A stretch of DNA of 64,000 nt from Buttiauxella sp. B2 (GCF_006376615.1 NZ_VEXQ01000001.1:124001-188000), one strand, 5' to 3'. Counted from the first letter of the stretch, positions 20,086-30,365 are shown. The notes: generated from the letters alone by a model not told the origin. Numbers and translations: made by a program.

Positions 20086-22077
20086 ATGAAAGACGATTTG
20101 GAGCAGAATCTGCTCTACCGTTATTTAGGGACAACCAGCCCGTATTGGCGTTTGCCTGGCGACAGCAACGCTCTGCAGCTGGCCGCCAGCGAAAGTTCGG
20201 ATATTATCCAAGTAATCGCTCTTGAGCCTGAGCAGGCAGAGCTAATCCGGCTGATGACAGTCATTACGTCAAGCGTCACTATGTCGATTTCACTGTTTGG
20301 CAGTGAAGTCTCGGTACATTTGGTAGGACGCAAAGTATCAAAAAAGGAGTGGGCAGGCTCAGCATCAGCCTGGAACGACACTCCCTCCGTCGCCCGCGAT
20401 TTGGTGCAAGGGCTGTCGTTTGCTGAACAAGTGGTATCAGAAGCTAACTCGGTTATTGTTATTCTGGACAAACTTGGAAACATACAACGCTTCAACCGGT
20501 TGAGTGAAGAATATACCGGTCTGAAAGAGCAAGAAGTTATTGGTCAGAACGTCTTTAAATTGTTTATGAGTCGTAGCGAAGCCGCTGCGTCAAAGCGAAA
20601 CATTAGCGGCTTCTTTCGTAACGGGAATTCTTATGAAGTCGAACGCTGGATAAAAACCTGCAAGGGGCAGCGGCTGTTTTTGTTTCGCAATAAATTCGTC
20701 CACAGTGGCAGCGGCAAAAACGAAATTTATCTGATTTGCTCCGGCACTGACATCACCGAAGAACGCCGAGCTCAGGAACGCCTGCGCGTACTGGCAAATA
20801 CTGACACTATTACTGGCCTACCCAATCGCAATGCCATCAATGATTTAATTACTGCGGCAATTGATAATCGCGGTGAAACTCAAGTGGGTATTGTTTATCT
20901 CGATCTAGATAACTTTAAAAAAGTGAATGATGCCTACGGACATATGTTCGGCGACCAGCTATTGCAAGCGGTGTCGTTGGCCATTCTGAGTTGTCTTGAT
21001 GAAGGCCAGATTCTGGCGCGCCTCGGCGGTGATGAGTTTATTGTGTTAGCGACCGATACTTCGCAGGCTACGCTCGAAGCCATGTCGTCACGGATTCTTA
21101 CCCGCCTTAAACTACCTTTCCGTATTGGTTTAATTGAAGTTTATACCGGCTGTTCATTAGGTATTTCACTGGCTCCGCAACATGGTGAAGACAGGGAAAG
21201 TGTTATCCGAAATGCGGATACTGCAATGTATACCGCCAAAGAGAGTGGTCGCGGCAAGTTTTGCGTCTTTTCTCCTGAAATGAATCAGCGTGTATTTGAA
21301 TATTTGTGGCTCGATACGAACTTGCGTAAAGCGTTAGAAAACGATCAGCTGGTAATTCACTATCAACCAAAAATGACCTGGCGTGGTGAAGTCAGAAGCC
21401 TTGAAGCGCTGGTTCGTTGGCAATCGCCAGAGCGCGGGCTGATCCCTCCTCTGGATTTTATCTCTTACGCGGAAGAGTCTGGATTAATCGTTCCACTTGG
21501 ACGCTGGGTGATGCTAAGCGTGGTTCAGCAGGTTGCGAAATGGCGCGACAAAGGCATCAATTTACGCGTTGCAGTAAACGTGTCTGCCCGCCAGTTAGCC
21601 GACCAAACAATCTTCAGTGACCTAAAACAAGCCCTGAAAGATCTCAACTTTGAATACTGCCCAATTGATGTTGAGCTAACAGAAAGCTGCCTGATTGAAA
21701 ACGAGGAACTCGCGCTTTCGGTTATTCAGCAATTCAGCCGCCTGGGTGCACAAGTACATTTGGATGACTTCGGGACGGGATATTCTTCACTTTCTCAACT
21801 TGCTCGCTTCCCGATCGATGCGATTAAGCTCGACCAAAGTTTCGTGCGTGATATTCATAAACAATCGGTATCACAATCACTGGTGCGCGCCATTGTCGCA
21901 GTTGCGCAGGCGCTGAATTTACAAGTGATTGCCGAAGGGGTTGAAAACCAGAAAGAAGACGCCTTTCTTACCAAGAATGGCGTCAACGAACGGCAAGGTT
22001 ATTTATTTGCCAAACCCATGCCCGCAGCTGTATTCGAACGTTGGTTAAAGCGTTATCAAGCACGGACTGCACGTTAG
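20086..22077 (+). CDS. pdeR: c-di-GMP phosphodiesterase/cyclase PdeR (RpfR-type DSF receptor)
   Basis: 663-residue protein (E. coli PdeR/Gmr 661). Its order is an N-terminal domain (about 1-95) matching the RpfF-interaction (FI) region of RpfR, a PAS domain (about 110-230), GGDEF with intact GGDEF at residues 314-318, and EAL with E440-A441-L442 and the other active-site motifs ([25 protein letters not shown]). In Burkholderia and Cronobacter the homologue RpfR binds cis-2-unsaturated fatty acids with PAS, which stimulates c-di-GMP hydrolysis, and contacts the synthase RpfF through FI. E. coli keeps the receptor without rpfF; here an rpfF-like gene lies 1.5 kb downstream. AGGAGAG Shine-Dalgarno. 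Confidence 0.94.
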   Translation: MKDDLEQNLLYRYLGTTSPYWRLPGDSNALQLAASESSDIIQVIALEPEQAELIRLMTVITSSVTMSISLFGSEVSVHLVGRKVSKKEWAGSASAWNDTPSVARDLVQGLSFAEQVVSEANSVIVILDKLGNIQRFNRLSEEYTGLKEQEVIGQNVFKLFMSRSEAAASKRNISGFFRNGNSYEVERWIKTCKGQRLFLFRNKFVHSGSGKNEIYLICSGTDITEERRAQERLRVLANTDTITGLPNRNAINDLITAAIDNRGETQVGIVYLDLDNFKKVNDAYGHMFGDQLLQAVSLAILSCLDEGQILARLGGDEFIVLATDTSQATLEAMSSRILTRLKLPFRIGLIEVYTGCSLGISLAPQHGEDRESVIRNADTAMYTAKESGRGKFCVFSPEMNQRVFEYLWLDTNLRKALENDQLVIHYQPKMTWRGEVRSLEALVRWQSPERGLIPPLDFISYAEESGLIVPLGRWVMLSVVQQVAKWRDKGINLRVAVNVSARQLADQTIFSDLKQALKDLNFEYCPIDVELTESCLIENEELALSVIQQFSRLGAQVHLDDFGTGYSSLSQLARFPIDAIKLDQSFVRDIHKQSVSQSLVRAIVAVAQALNLQVIAEGVENQKEDAFLTKNGVNERQGYLFAKPMPAAVFERWLKRYQARTAR

Positions 22078-22081
22078 CTAT

Positions 22082-22110
22082 TGAATAGCCAGGGAAACCT
22101 GGCTATTTGC
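22082..22110. terminator. Hairpin between pdeR and the AhpD-fold gene
   Basis: AATAGCCAGG / CCTGGCTATT perfect stem with an AAA loop, between two convergent genes. Only a short T stretch flanks it. Confidence 0.6.
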
Positions 22111-22477
22111 CTTGAGCAAAAACCTCCCTGGCAGCAAATAGTCCGTTAAGAGCCGCAGGGAAACCCGCATAGACCGCCATTTGCATCATCACTTCAATTA
22201 TCTCTTGTTCAGAACAGCCGACGTTGAGGGCCCCTTGTATGTGCACTTTGAGCTGAGGCAGCGCATTTCCTAGTGAGGTCAATGAAGCGACTACCGCAAG
22301 CTCTCTGGTCTTTAAATCAAGTCCCGGTCTTGAGTAGATGTCACCAAATGGAAACTCAATAAGCAACCGCGCAAAATCCGGTGCGATATCGCGCAAGCTC
22401 TCAATGACATGTTCACCACCATGACCATCAATCTCTTTTAGCTTCGCAAGGCCTCGTGTATAGCGTTCGTTGTCCAT
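22103..22477 (-). CDS. Carboxymuconolactone decarboxylase-family (AhpD-fold) protein
   Basis: 124-residue CMD-domain protein. Family pattern is clear: [36 protein letters not shown] and [16 protein letters not shown]. There is one cysteine (VGCSEQE) at the usual CMD helix position and no CxxC, so it resembles the decarboxylase/isomerase-type members more than AhpD peroxidases. Good Shine-Dalgarno (AAGGAAT). It diverges from a LysR regulator 98 bases away that is its likely controller. Substrate unknown. Confidence 0.87.
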   Translation of the reverse strand: MDNERYTRGLAKLKEIDGHGGEHVIESLRDIAPDFARLLIEFPFGDIYSRPGLDLKTRELAVVASLTSLGNALPQLKVHIQGALNVGCSEQEIIEVMMQMAVYAGFPAALNGLFAAREVFAQGK

Positions 22478-22575
22478 TTTTAATTCCTTAGAAAAGGTGT
22501 TTTCATTGCTGGTGAACTCACTCTAAATTTTGCGCTGCAATGCATCCAATACCCTTTTTGTGATACCTTTTTGGT

Positions 22576-23484
22576 ATGAATGAATCCATCGATCTGCGAC
22601 AACTCCGTTATTTTCTTGCTGTGAGTGAAGAACTCAATTTCAGCCGTGCCGCATTACGGCTGCATATTTCTCAGCCACCGTTGAGCAGGCAAATTCAACA
22701 ACTAGAAGACCAGCTTGGCGTGCAGTTATTTATTCGCAGCAAAACAGGTGTGACGTTGACCGAAGCGGGCATGGCATTCTTACCCGAGGTTAAACAAACG
22801 CTGCTTCAGGTAGAAAAAGCGATTGAAGTAGCTCGAGCAACGCGGGGAATTGATAGTGGGAAGTTTGTTGTAGGCTACACCACTGTTTTCGAACGAAGTG
22901 CGATACCCGATGTGATAGAGGATCTGCACCAACGCTATCCAGGCTGGCAGTTTCTCACCAGAGGGCATTATTCGATTAATCTTGTTCGCGAAGTGAAGAA
23001 CGGAACGATGGACGCCGCTTTTATCGGGTTACATACTGAGACTCAGGATTTAGCGGTAGAGAAAATTATCGACGATCCACTTGTCGTGGCTATGCCATCC
23101 ACACATCGACTCGCACAAAAGCGCAGTATTAGTTTCAAAGATCTTTGTGATGAACCTATATTTTGGTTTCACCGGCGATTAAATCCCGGTTTCTATGATC
23201 ACTGTCAGGAATTTTTCAATCGCATCGATTTTAGAATTAATGCTATTCCGGAACCGCCAGACCATCACATCATGTTGGGTCTGATTGCCGAAGGAAAAGG
23301 GATGGCTCTGGTTCCATCCTCTTTACAGCGAATCAAGAGGCAAGGTGTTATTTTCCGCAAGCTTAAGGAAGAGCCAAATCGGCTGTCTATGGGTATTGCT
23401 ATTGCCTACGTTAAACAAAATACTTCACCTATTCTCCAGATGTTTCTTGAGCTAATCCGGAAATCCGGCTCGTCACCCCGTTAG
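22576..23484 (+). CDS. LysR-family transcriptional regulator
   Basis: 302-residue LTTR. The N-terminal winged helix-turn-helix (LRQLRYFLAVSEELNFSRAA, LHISQPPLSRQI) is followed by a periplasmic-binding-like effector domain (from about residue 90). It is divergent from the CMD-family gene in the arrangement typical of an LTTR and its target, and sits between the receptor pdeR and the rpfF-like synthase. Its effector cannot be inferred from sequence. Confidence 0.92.
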   Translation: MNESIDLRQLRYFLAVSEELNFSRAALRLHISQPPLSRQIQQLEDQLGVQLFIRSKTGVTLTEAGMAFLPEVKQTLLQVEKAIEVARATRGIDSGKFVVGYTTVFERSAIPDVIEDLHQRYPGWQFLTRGHYSINLVREVKNGTMDAAFIGLHTETQDLAVEKIIDDPLVVAMPSTHRLAQKRSISFKDLCDEPIFWFHRRLNPGFYDHCQEFFNRIDFRINAIPEPPDHHIMLGLIAEGKGMALVPSSLQRIKRQGVIFRKLKEEPNRLSMGIAIAYVKQNTSPILQMFLELIRKSGSSPR

Positions 23485-23551
23485 GAAAGACGCCTTTCTT
23501 ACTAACAAGGCGTCAAGTTGATTAAAGCTAAATTAAAGTATGAACAGCGCG

Positions 23552-24421
23552 TTAACTGGCTTTACGCAAAGCCGTCGAAGAATGTCGGGTTTGCAAAAGG
23601 ACTAACCTTTCCATATAAGCAATATCCTTATCTTCAAGACAAAAAGCAGCGTCAACCCAGTCTTCGGTGATATCCATAAGTTCCGCTCGCGGTAACTGGA
23701 GAACACGTTGACGTGCACGCAGCATGGCGCGAACACCATTAAGTTTAGGTTGTAAGGTATCAATGAAGGTTCGTGTCGCGATGTAACCCTGGCCCGGTTC
23801 AAAAAGCTGATCCACAAGGCCAAATTGCTCGTGCCACTCTGCTGTATGTGACTCCCCTTTATAAATCAGCTCCTCGGCCAGTTTCATGCCTGAACGGCGT
23901 GCAACCAGTGAATAAGCCCCCATTCCGGGAAACAAATTAAAAGCAATTTCAGGGAACCCGAGACGAGCATCCCTTTGTGCCAAAACAAAATGGTGTGCCA
24001 ATGCGGCTTCAAATCCCCCGCCTAGTGCACTGCCTTCGACCATCGCAAGGCTTATGGCACCACTATCAAATCCACGGGATGCAGCATGGACGCAATCAAC
24101 ACAAGCTCGCGCATAAGCACGAAGCGCTTCGCGTTTACCTTGTTGTATTGATTCAACAAAAAAACCAAGATCTCCACCGGTATTATACATTCCTTGCACA
24201 AGTGAACCGGTCACCCAAAAATCTACTGCAAACCCCTCTTTTTGAACCAGATACCGCAGGTTCATGATTTCTTCGATCAGTTTGTGATTGAAGCATGGAC
24301 GAGGTTGCGCTCTTAACATCATCCATACCGTACGACGCTCTGCTTCGTAATAGCCCGACAACTGGGTGAATCGTGCAGAATCCGTAAACAATTTACAGGT
24401 TGGTTGGTTAATTACTGTCAT
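23552..24421 (-). CDS. rpfF: Probable DSF-family signal synthase (crotonase-type RpfF)
   Basis: 289-residue crotonase-superfamily protein. RpfF enzymes act on 3-hydroxyacyl-ACP as both dehydratase and thioesterase, releasing cis-2-unsaturated fatty acids (DSF/BDSF). Two glutamates at RpfF spacing, E138 (EGSALGGGFEAAL) and E158 (GFPEIAFNLFPGMGAY), correspond to the catalytic pair of Xanthomonas RpfF (E141/E161). The N-terminal ~60 residues, including the NLRYLV region, also look RpfF-like. Ordinary enoyl-CoA hydratases lack this exact FPEIAFNLFPGMGAYS context. A GAGGATAA Shine-Dalgarno precedes the ATG. Assignment rests on recognised motifs and on the nearby RpfR-type receptor, not on a search. 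Confidence 0.85.
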   Translation of the reverse strand: MTVINQPTCKLFTDSARFTQLSGYYEAERRTVWMMLRAQPRPCFNHKLIEEIMNLRYLVQKEGFAVDFWVTGSLVQGMYNTGGDLGFFVESIQQGKREALRAYARACVDCVHAASRGFDSGAISLAMVEGSALGGGFEAALAHHFVLAQRDARLGFPEIAFNLFPGMGAYSLVARRSGMKLAEELIYKGESHTAEWHEQFGLVDQLFEPGQGYIATRTFIDTLQPKLNGVRAMLRARQRVLQLPRAELMDITEDWVDAAFCLEDKDIAYMERLVLLQTRHSSTALRKAS

Positions 24422-24638
24422 TATCTTATCCTCATGTTATGAAAGTGCGTTACACGCAGGATCAGACTAATTCACTACCGCAATGGTATGAATGCACTTG
24501 AGCATTTAATAATGATTACTTATATATTGTTCGATAATTGATTGATGGATAAAGCGAATAAAGCACACCCGCGGCTTCTCTTTCATCATATTTTTTTACA
24601 TTATGAAAGCAACTTTTTAACTGAAAACAGGATGCACT

Positions 24639-24821
24639 ATGCCTTCAGTGGACCTTCTGCAACTCGCAAAACGCATTGATACTGTGCTGGATATTTTGGT
24701 GGGAGGCGATCATGCATCCGCCATTAATAATCTGGAAATTTTAAAAGCAGAATTACTTAACCTCGCCGCTGGCGAAGAAAGTAAAAAAGGCGATCTGCAA
24801 AAGTCGCCATGGGAGATTTAA
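24639..24821 (+). CDS. yciZ: UPF0509 small protein YciZ
   Basis: 60-residue protein of family UPF0509. The core RIDTVLDILVGGDHASAINN, followed by LEILKAELL, and the C-terminal PWEI match E. coli YciZ. No function known; it looks soluble and helical. In E. coli yciZ neighbours yciT and pdeR; here seven accessory genes surround it, so it marks the ancestral junction. Positioned divergently from rpfF. Confidence 0.88.
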   Translation: MPSVDLLQLAKRIDTVLDILVGGDHASAINNLEILKAELLNLAAGEESKKGDLQKSPWEI

Positions 24822-24863
24822 ATTTAACGTCGGTGCAAATCGGCGCTATTTAAAACCTTCGCG

Positions 24864-25526
24864 CTACAAAGTTAGTGAACCGAATGCACCCTGCCAGTCT
24901 TTCTCAAAAGTCGCAATTGCAGCACTGACGGCTGGGGTGGTTAACAGTTGTTCGGTGACATCAACAGGTAACGTTATCGCTTCACAACCTGCCAACAAGC
25001 ATGACATTGCCTGATGAGGTGTGCGGAAACTGGCGGCAAGCACTTTTGATTGCGGGACATGCAGCGTCAGCAATTGCTGTAAATCCTGCACCATTTGAAT
25101 GCCATCTCCGCCCTGCGCATCCAGACGATTGACGTATGGTGCCACATATTCCGCACCAGCTAATGCCGCGAGCAAACCTTGTGTTGCACCGTATACGGCG
25201 GTGCCGAGTGTTGGAATTCCCAGCACTTTCAATTGTTTCATGGCTGCCAAACCTTCAACCGTGCAAGGAACTTTCACTACCAGGCCCGGTACGCGTTGCA
25301 CCAACAGTTCAGCTTCTTTGACCATCTCATCAGCTTGCGCTGCAATAACCTGAGCAAACAGTTTGCCCTCCCCGCCCAATGCATCTTGCAGCGCGGGGAG
25401 TACTTCCCACAACGAAATACCCGCTTTCGCCACAATTGATGGATTAGTTGTTACGCCTTGCAAAGGTAGAACTCGAGCCAGGCGCTTAACTGCGGCAACA
25501 TCAGCAGTGTCTAAATACAGTTCCAT
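24864..25526 (-). CDS. Fructose-6-phosphate aldolase (FsaA/FsaB type)
   Basis: 220-residue class I aldolase of the transaldolase-like family, the FSA length. Starts [16 protein letters not shown] and carries the Schiff-base lysine in LVVKVPCT (about residue 85). The enzyme cleaves fructose 6-phosphate to dihydroxyacetone and glyceraldehyde 3-phosphate, and uses dihydroxyacetone or similar ketones as donor. Divergent from the glycyl-radical operon with a shared 132-base control region. E. coli fsaA also lies next to ybiYW, so this trio moves or is kept as a unit; FsaA versus FsaB cannot be decided here. Confidence 0.92.
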   Translation of the reverse strand: MELYLDTADVAAVKRLARVLPLQGVTTNPSIVAKAGISLWEVLPALQDALGGEGKLFAQVIAAQADEMVKEAELLVQRVPGLVVKVPCTVEGLAAMKQLKVLGIPTLGTAVYGATQGLLAALAGAEYVAPYVNRLDAQGGDGIQMVQDLQQLLTLHVPQSKVLAASFRTPHQAMSCLLAGCEAITLPVDVTEQLLTTPAVSAAIATFEKDWQGAFGSLTL

Positions 25527-25658
25527 AATTTCTCCAGATTTGTTGTGTATCTCATTGCCGACATGATAACGCCACTGTCTGTCCTTTATCTGATCAAAAT
25601 CAATAAAACTTTCATTCGAAAGTAATCTAATTTACGAACAGAAGATAAGGGCGGACTT

Positions 25659-26558
25659 ATGCTATTTAATATCCAACGATACTCAACACATGATGGCCCG
25701 GGTATCCGTACAGTGGTGTTCCTTAAAGGCTGCTCACTTGGCTGTCGCTGGTGCCAGAATCCAGAGAGCCGCGCACGTGACCAGGATGTGTTGTTTGATG
25801 AGCGTTTATGCCTTGCAGGCTGCGAGCTTTGCCCGCAGGTTACCCCACACGCGATTAGCCGCATTGACGGCGCTTTGGTTATCGCTCGTGAGAAATTAAT
25901 GCCCGCGGATATGACCACATTGAAAGATTGTTGCCCTACTCAGGCATTAAGCGTGTGTGGTGAAACCCAAAGCGTTGATGCCATCATGCAAAAAGTTTTA
26001 CGCGATAAGCCGTTTTATGACCGCAGTAGTGGCGGCATTACGCTTTCAGGTGGTGAACCCTTTATGCAGCCTGATGTTGCCGAGCAATTGCTGAGAAAAA
26101 GCAAAGAGGCAGGTATTCATACTGCAGTCGAGTCATGCCTTCATGTGCCATGGAAATATATCGAACCGTCCATCGAACACCTCGATTTACTGCTCGCCGA
26201 CCTCAAACATGTCGACGCACAACGCTTCAAACAGTGGACTGACGGAAGCGCTGAGCGCGTTCTGGATAACTTCCGAAAACTTGCAGCACGTAATGTAGAA
26301 ATGACCATTCGAGTGCCGCTAATCCCAGATTTTAATGCTGACGAGCAATCTATTCGCGCGATCAGCGATTTTGCCGCCGATGAAATTGGCGCGAAAGCGA
26401 TTCATTTTTTGCCTTACCACACCTTAGGTATCAACAAATACAAACTCCTGAATCTCCCTTATCTGGCTGCGCACCAACCCCTTGATGCGCCAGAACTGCT
26501 GCAATTTGCTGAGCAGTATGCAAGCCAAAAAGGGATGACCGCATGGATAAGAGGATAA
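25659..26558 (+). CDS. ybiY: Glycyl-radical enzyme activase (YbiY/PflC-type radical SAM)
   Basis: 299-residue radical-SAM protein, strongly like E. coli YbiY ([20 protein letters not shown]). The radical-SAM CX3CX2C motif is C25, C29, C32. An inserted cysteine-rich segment (CLAGCELC and DCCPTQ, about residues 52-95) is the auxiliary Fe-S domain common in activases other than PflA. It should generate the glycyl radical on the enzyme encoded four bases downstream. Confidence 0.94.
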   Translation: MLFNIQRYSTHDGPGIRTVVFLKGCSLGCRWCQNPESRARDQDVLFDERLCLAGCELCPQVTPHAISRIDGALVIAREKLMPADMTTLKDCCPTQALSVCGETQSVDAIMQKVLRDKPFYDRSSGGITLSGGEPFMQPDVAEQLLRKSKEAGIHTAVESCLHVPWKYIEPSIEHLDLLLADLKHVDAQRFKQWTDGSAERVLDNFRKLAARNVEMTIRVPLIPDFNADEQSIRAISDFAADEIGAKAIHFLPYHTLGINKYKLLNLPYLAAHQPLDAPELLQFAEQYASQKGMTAWIRG

Positions 26559-26562
26559 ACCG

Positions 26563-28995
26563 ATGACACAACTGAATTTGAACACGCTGAGCCAAAGAAT
26601 CAAAGATCATAAAGAAGCATTGATTCATATCGTTAAGCCACCAGTTTGTACTGAGCGCGCGCAACATTACACGGCCATTTATCAGCAGCATCAGGACAAA
26701 CCGTTACCGGTACGCCGTGCGCTTGCCCTCGCCCACCACCTCGCTGAGCGAACCATCTGGATTAAACACGATGAAATGATCGTTGGTAACCAGGCAAGCC
26801 ATGTTCGTGGTGCACCTTTCTTCCCTGAATATACCGTTGGCTGGATTGAAACCGAGATTGATGAGTTGGGCGATAGACCTGGTGCTGGTTTCTCAATTTC
26901 TGACGCAGACAAAGCCGTAATGCATGAGATTTGCCCTTGGTGGCGTGGACAAACTGTGCAAGATCGTTGCTACGGCATGTTCACCGATGAGCAAAAAGAG
27001 TTGCTGGCAAGTGGCATCATTAAAGCCGAAGGGAACATGACTTCTGGAGATGCGCATCTTGCGGTTAACTTCCCTTTGCTACTGGATTTAGGCCTTGATG
27101 GTTTGCGTGCAAAAGTAGCTGAGCGCCGCTCTCGTCTTCAGCTTACTGACTGGGAAGACCTGCATAAAGAGCAGTTCCTTAAAGCTATTGATATTACGTT
27201 TGTTGCGTTGAGCGACCATATACTACGGTACGCTGCACTCGCCAAAGAAATGGCATCCAGCGAAAAACGCGTCACACGTCGTGATGAGTTACTGGCGATT
27301 GCGGAAAACTGCGAACATATCGCTCACCATAAACCGACCTCTTTCTGGCAGGCTTTGCAGTTAAGCTACTTCATACAGCTAGTGTTGCAGATTGAATCAA
27401 ACGGGCACTCAGTTTCTTTTGGTCGCCTCGACCAATATCTTTATCCGTGGTATCGCCGTGATGTCGAGCTTGAGCAAACTCTTGGACGTGATCAGGCTAT
27501 CGAGTTACTGCAAAGTTGCTGGTTGAAACTGCTGGAAGTTAACAAAATTCGCTCAGGTTCTCACTCCAAAGCTTCTGCAGGTAGCCCGCTTTATCAAAAC
27601 GTAACTATTGGTGGCCAGATGCTGGTAAATGGTGAAGCCGTCGATGCGGTCAATCCACTTTCTTATGCAATTCTGGAGTCCTGCGGCCAGTTACGTTCAA
27701 CACAGCCAAATTTGAGCGTGCGTTACCACGCCGGAATGAGCAATGACTTCCTGGATGCCTGTGTTCAGGTTATCCGCTGTGGTTTCGGTATGCCTGCGTT
27801 TAATAACGATGAAATCGTCATCGAAGAGTTTATCAAGCTCGGGGCAAGCCGCGAGGATGCCTATGACTACGCAGCCATTGGTTGTATCGAAACTGCGGTG
27901 GGTGGCAAATGGGGCTACCGTTGCACCGGCATGAGCTTCATCAACTTTGCTCGTGTCATGCTGGCAGCGCTTGAACATGGGCGTGATGCAACCAGCGGTA
28001 AAATTTTCCTGCCACAGAAACAGGCATTGTCCGCAGGCAACTTCGCGCAGTTTGATGAAGTGATGGACGCCTGGGATACTCAGATTCGCTATTACACCCA
28101 AAAGTCTATCGAAATCGAATGCGTTGTAGATACCGTTCTGGAAGAAAATGCCCATGATATTCTTTGTTCTGCACTGGTGGATGACTGCATCGAACGCGGT
28201 AAGAGTATCAAACAAGGTGGCGCAAAATATGACTGGGTTTCCGGCCTACAAGTGGGTATCGCCAACCTCGGCAATAGCCTTGCTGCGGTGAAAAAACTGG
28301 TCTTTGAGCAAAGTACTATCGGCCAACAACAGCTAGCCGAAGCTCTGGCTAATGATTTTGATGGTTTGACCGGTGAACAATTACGCCAACGTTTGATTAA
28401 CAGTGCGCCAAAATACGGCAATGATGATGACGAAGTTGATTTGCTGCTGGCCCGCGCCTATCAAACTTACATCGATGAATTGAAGCAGTACCACAATACC
28501 CGTTTCGGCCGCGGCCCTATCGGTGGGACTTACTACGCAGGCACATCGTCTATTTCAGCGAACGTCCCTTTTGGCGCAGCAACAATGGCAACGCCGGATG
28601 GCCGTAAAGCAACGACTCCGTTAGCCGAAGGCGCAAGCCCTGCTTCAGGGACTGACCGACTTGGGCCAACGGCGGTAATAAGCTCTGTGGGCAAACTGCC
28701 AACCAGTAAAATTTTGGGTGGTGTTTTGCTTAATCAGAAACTGAATCCGGCAACGCTCGATAACCCGCGCGATCGTGAAAAATTGATGCTTATGCTGCGC
28801 ACATTCTTTGAGGCGCACAAAGGCTGGCATGTGCAATACAATATTGTTTCCCGCGAAACACTGGTAGATGCCAAACAACATCCTGATAAATATCGCGACT
28901 TAGTCGTGCGAGTAGCAGGTTATTCTGCATTCTTTACTGCCTTATCTCCAGACGCTCAGGATGATATTATAGCCCGTACAGAACATACACTTTGA
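26563..28995 (+). CDS. ybiW: Glycyl-radical enzyme YbiW
   Basis: 810-residue glycyl-radical enzyme, the same length as E. coli YbiW. The thiyl Cys441 and general-base Glu443 are in AIGCIET. The radical Gly786 sits in RVAGYSA near the C-terminus. The GCIE motif places it with the dehydratase/lyase-type enzymes (glycerol dehydratase-like) rather than pyruvate formate-lyase, which has a Cys-Cys pair. Substrate unknown; the adjacent aldolase suggests a sugar- or polyol-derived C3 compound (inference). Oxygen sensitivity predicts anaerobic use. Confidence 0.94.
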   Translation: MTQLNLNTLSQRIKDHKEALIHIVKPPVCTERAQHYTAIYQQHQDKPLPVRRALALAHHLAERTIWIKHDEMIVGNQASHVRGAPFFPEYTVGWIETEIDELGDRPGAGFSISDADKAVMHEICPWWRGQTVQDRCYGMFTDEQKELLASGIIKAEGNMTSGDAHLAVNFPLLLDLGLDGLRAKVAERRSRLQLTDWEDLHKEQFLKAIDITFVALSDHILRYAALAKEMASSEKRVTRRDELLAIAENCEHIAHHKPTSFWQALQLSYFIQLVLQIESNGHSVSFGRLDQYLYPWYRRDVELEQTLGRDQAIELLQSCWLKLLEVNKIRSGSHSKASAGSPLYQNVTIGGQMLVNGEAVDAVNPLSYAILESCGQLRSTQPNLSVRYHAGMSNDFLDACVQVIRCGFGMPAFNNDEIVIEEFIKLGASREDAYDYAAIGCIETAVGGKWGYRCTGMSFINFARVMLAALEHGRDATSGKIFLPQKQALSAGNFAQFDEVMDAWDTQIRYYTQKSIEIECVVDTVLEENAHDILCSALVDDCIERGKSIKQGGAKYDWVSGLQVGIANLGNSLAAVKKLVFEQSTIGQQQLAEALANDFDGLTGEQLRQRLINSAPKYGNDDDEVDLLLARAYQTYIDELKQYHNTRFGRGPIGGTYYAGTSSISANVPFGAATMATPDGRKATTPLAEGASPASGTDRLGPTAVISSVGKLPTSKILGGVLLNQKLNPATLDNPRDREKLMLMLRTFFEAHKGWHVQYNIVSRETLVDAKQHPDKYRDLVVRVAGYSAFFTALSPDAQDDIIARTEHTL

Positions 28996-29038
28996 TAATC
29001 CCGGCGGTGCTACATGCGCCGCCGCATAATTGGCTGAT

Positions 29039-29797
29039 ATGAACTCCAGACAACAAATAATTTTACAGATGGTGATTGATCAAGGCCGCATGAGTGTGGC
29101 CGATCTCGCTAAAACAACCGGTGTCTCAGAAGTGACTATTCGCCAGGATCTCAATCTGCTGGAGAAAAAGAGTTATCTGAAACGTGCTCACGGTTATGCC
29201 GTACCACTTGATAGCGAAGATGTCGAAACCCGAATGATGAACAATTATTCACTTAAACGACAACTTGCTGATTTTGCTACGACGTTAGTCAACGACGGTG
29301 AAACGATCTTTATTGAAAATGGAAGCTGTAATGCCCTGCTGGCGCGAGCTCTGGCCGAGCAGAAAAAGATAACACTAATTACCGTTAGCAGTTACATCGC
29401 CCATCTGTTGAAAGATACTGATTGTGAAGTGGTGTTGCTTGGCGGCATTTACCAAAAGAAAAGCGAAAGTATGGTTGGACCTTTGACTCGCCAATTCCTC
29501 CAGCAAGTGCATTTCAGCAAAGCATTCATCGGTATTGACGGTTTTTTGCCTGAAACCGGATTTACCAGTCGCGATATGATGCGTGCCGATGTAGTCAATA
29601 CTGTGTTGGAAAAAGGCAGCGAGACCATTGTTCTGACGGACAGCAGCAAGTTTGGCGCAATGCATCCCTACACTCTTGGTCCTATCGCGCGCATTAACCG
29701 AGTAATCACTGATGACGGTCTTAGTGAAGGCTCTGCCCGGCAGTTGCAGGACAGTGGTGTTCAGGTGAATATCGTTAAACAATTTCCTATCGCATAG
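29039..29797 (+). CDS. yciT: DeoR-family regulator YciT
   Basis: 252-residue DeoR-type repressor: N-terminal helix-turn-helix ([20 protein letters not shown]) and a C-terminal sugar-phosphate-sensing domain with the usual [15 protein letters not shown] and LTDSSKFG motifs. Start set at ATG 29039 (MNSRQQ) as in E. coli YciT, not the TTG nine bases upstream. It lies 43 bases after ybiW on the same strand with no visible terminator, so it may be cotranscribed with the glycyl-radical operon. Confidence 0.93.
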   Translation: MNSRQQIILQMVIDQGRMSVADLAKTTGVSEVTIRQDLNLLEKKSYLKRAHGYAVPLDSEDVETRMMNNYSLKRQLADFATTLVNDGETIFIENGSCNALLARALAEQKKITLITVSSYIAHLLKDTDCEVVLLGGIYQKKSESMVGPLTRQFLQQVHFSKAFIGIDGFLPETGFTSRDMMRADVVNTVLEKGSETIVLTDSSKFGAMHPYTLGPIARINRVITDDGLSEGSARQLQDSGVQVNIVKQFPIA

Positions 29798-30064
29798 CCC
29801 TATTTTTAACTGTCTGCATTCATTGCAGGCAGTTCTATTATCAGAATTATCCTGCCCGCCCTTTAAGACTATTTACCTGTTGTTATTTACCATAGAAATT
29901 AGAATATTAATTAGCGATATAACAGGAAGTGATAATCACTGGTGTTATCTTTTAGGTCTTATATCGCCATGCAGTTTTGCAGGAACTTCTTTTAAGTCGG
30001 CAAATAGCCACTATACTTTTGGGGAGACTTATTCCCGTGAATCAATAATTCAGGAGAAAATATT

Positions 30065-30283
30065 ATGACCTTAAATAACAAAAAAGTTGCCGCCGTTGTG
30101 CTGGCCCTGACCGTTGCTATGTCTCTGAGCGCGTGTTCCAACTGGTCAACACGTGACCGCAACACCGCAATTGGCGCAGGTGCAGGTGCCGTAGGTGGCG
30201 CCGTTTTAACTAATGGTAGCGCTTTGGGTACAGTAGGTGGTGCCGCGGTTGGTGGTATTATTGGCCATCAGGTAAGCAAATAA
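30065..30283 (+). CDS. osmB: Osmotically inducible lipoprotein OsmB
   Basis: 72-residue lipoprotein with a signal peptide ending in the lipobox LSAC (Cys at residue 23) and a glycine-rich membrane-associated region (GAGAGAVGGAVL, GGAAVGGIIGH). In E. coli it is induced by osmotic shock and stationary phase (RpoS, Rcs). An AGGAG Shine-Dalgarno lies before the ATG. A bidirectional terminator separates it from yciH. Confidence 0.95.
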   Translation: MTLNNKKVAAVVLALTVAMSLSACSNWSTRDRNTAIGAGAGAVGGAVLTNGSALGTVGGAAVGGIIGHQVSK

Positions 30284-30365
30284 AACTAGATGCCTGCAAA
30301 AGCGTAAAACGCTTCAACAAATTATAAATAGTTTTAATATTCAGGTCTGACTTTCAGCAGTCAAA

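Noticed and set aside
29823..30068. 81-codon frame upstream of osmB
   Set aside because: Lies in the AT-rich osmB promoter region, lacks a ribosome site and overlaps the osmB start.
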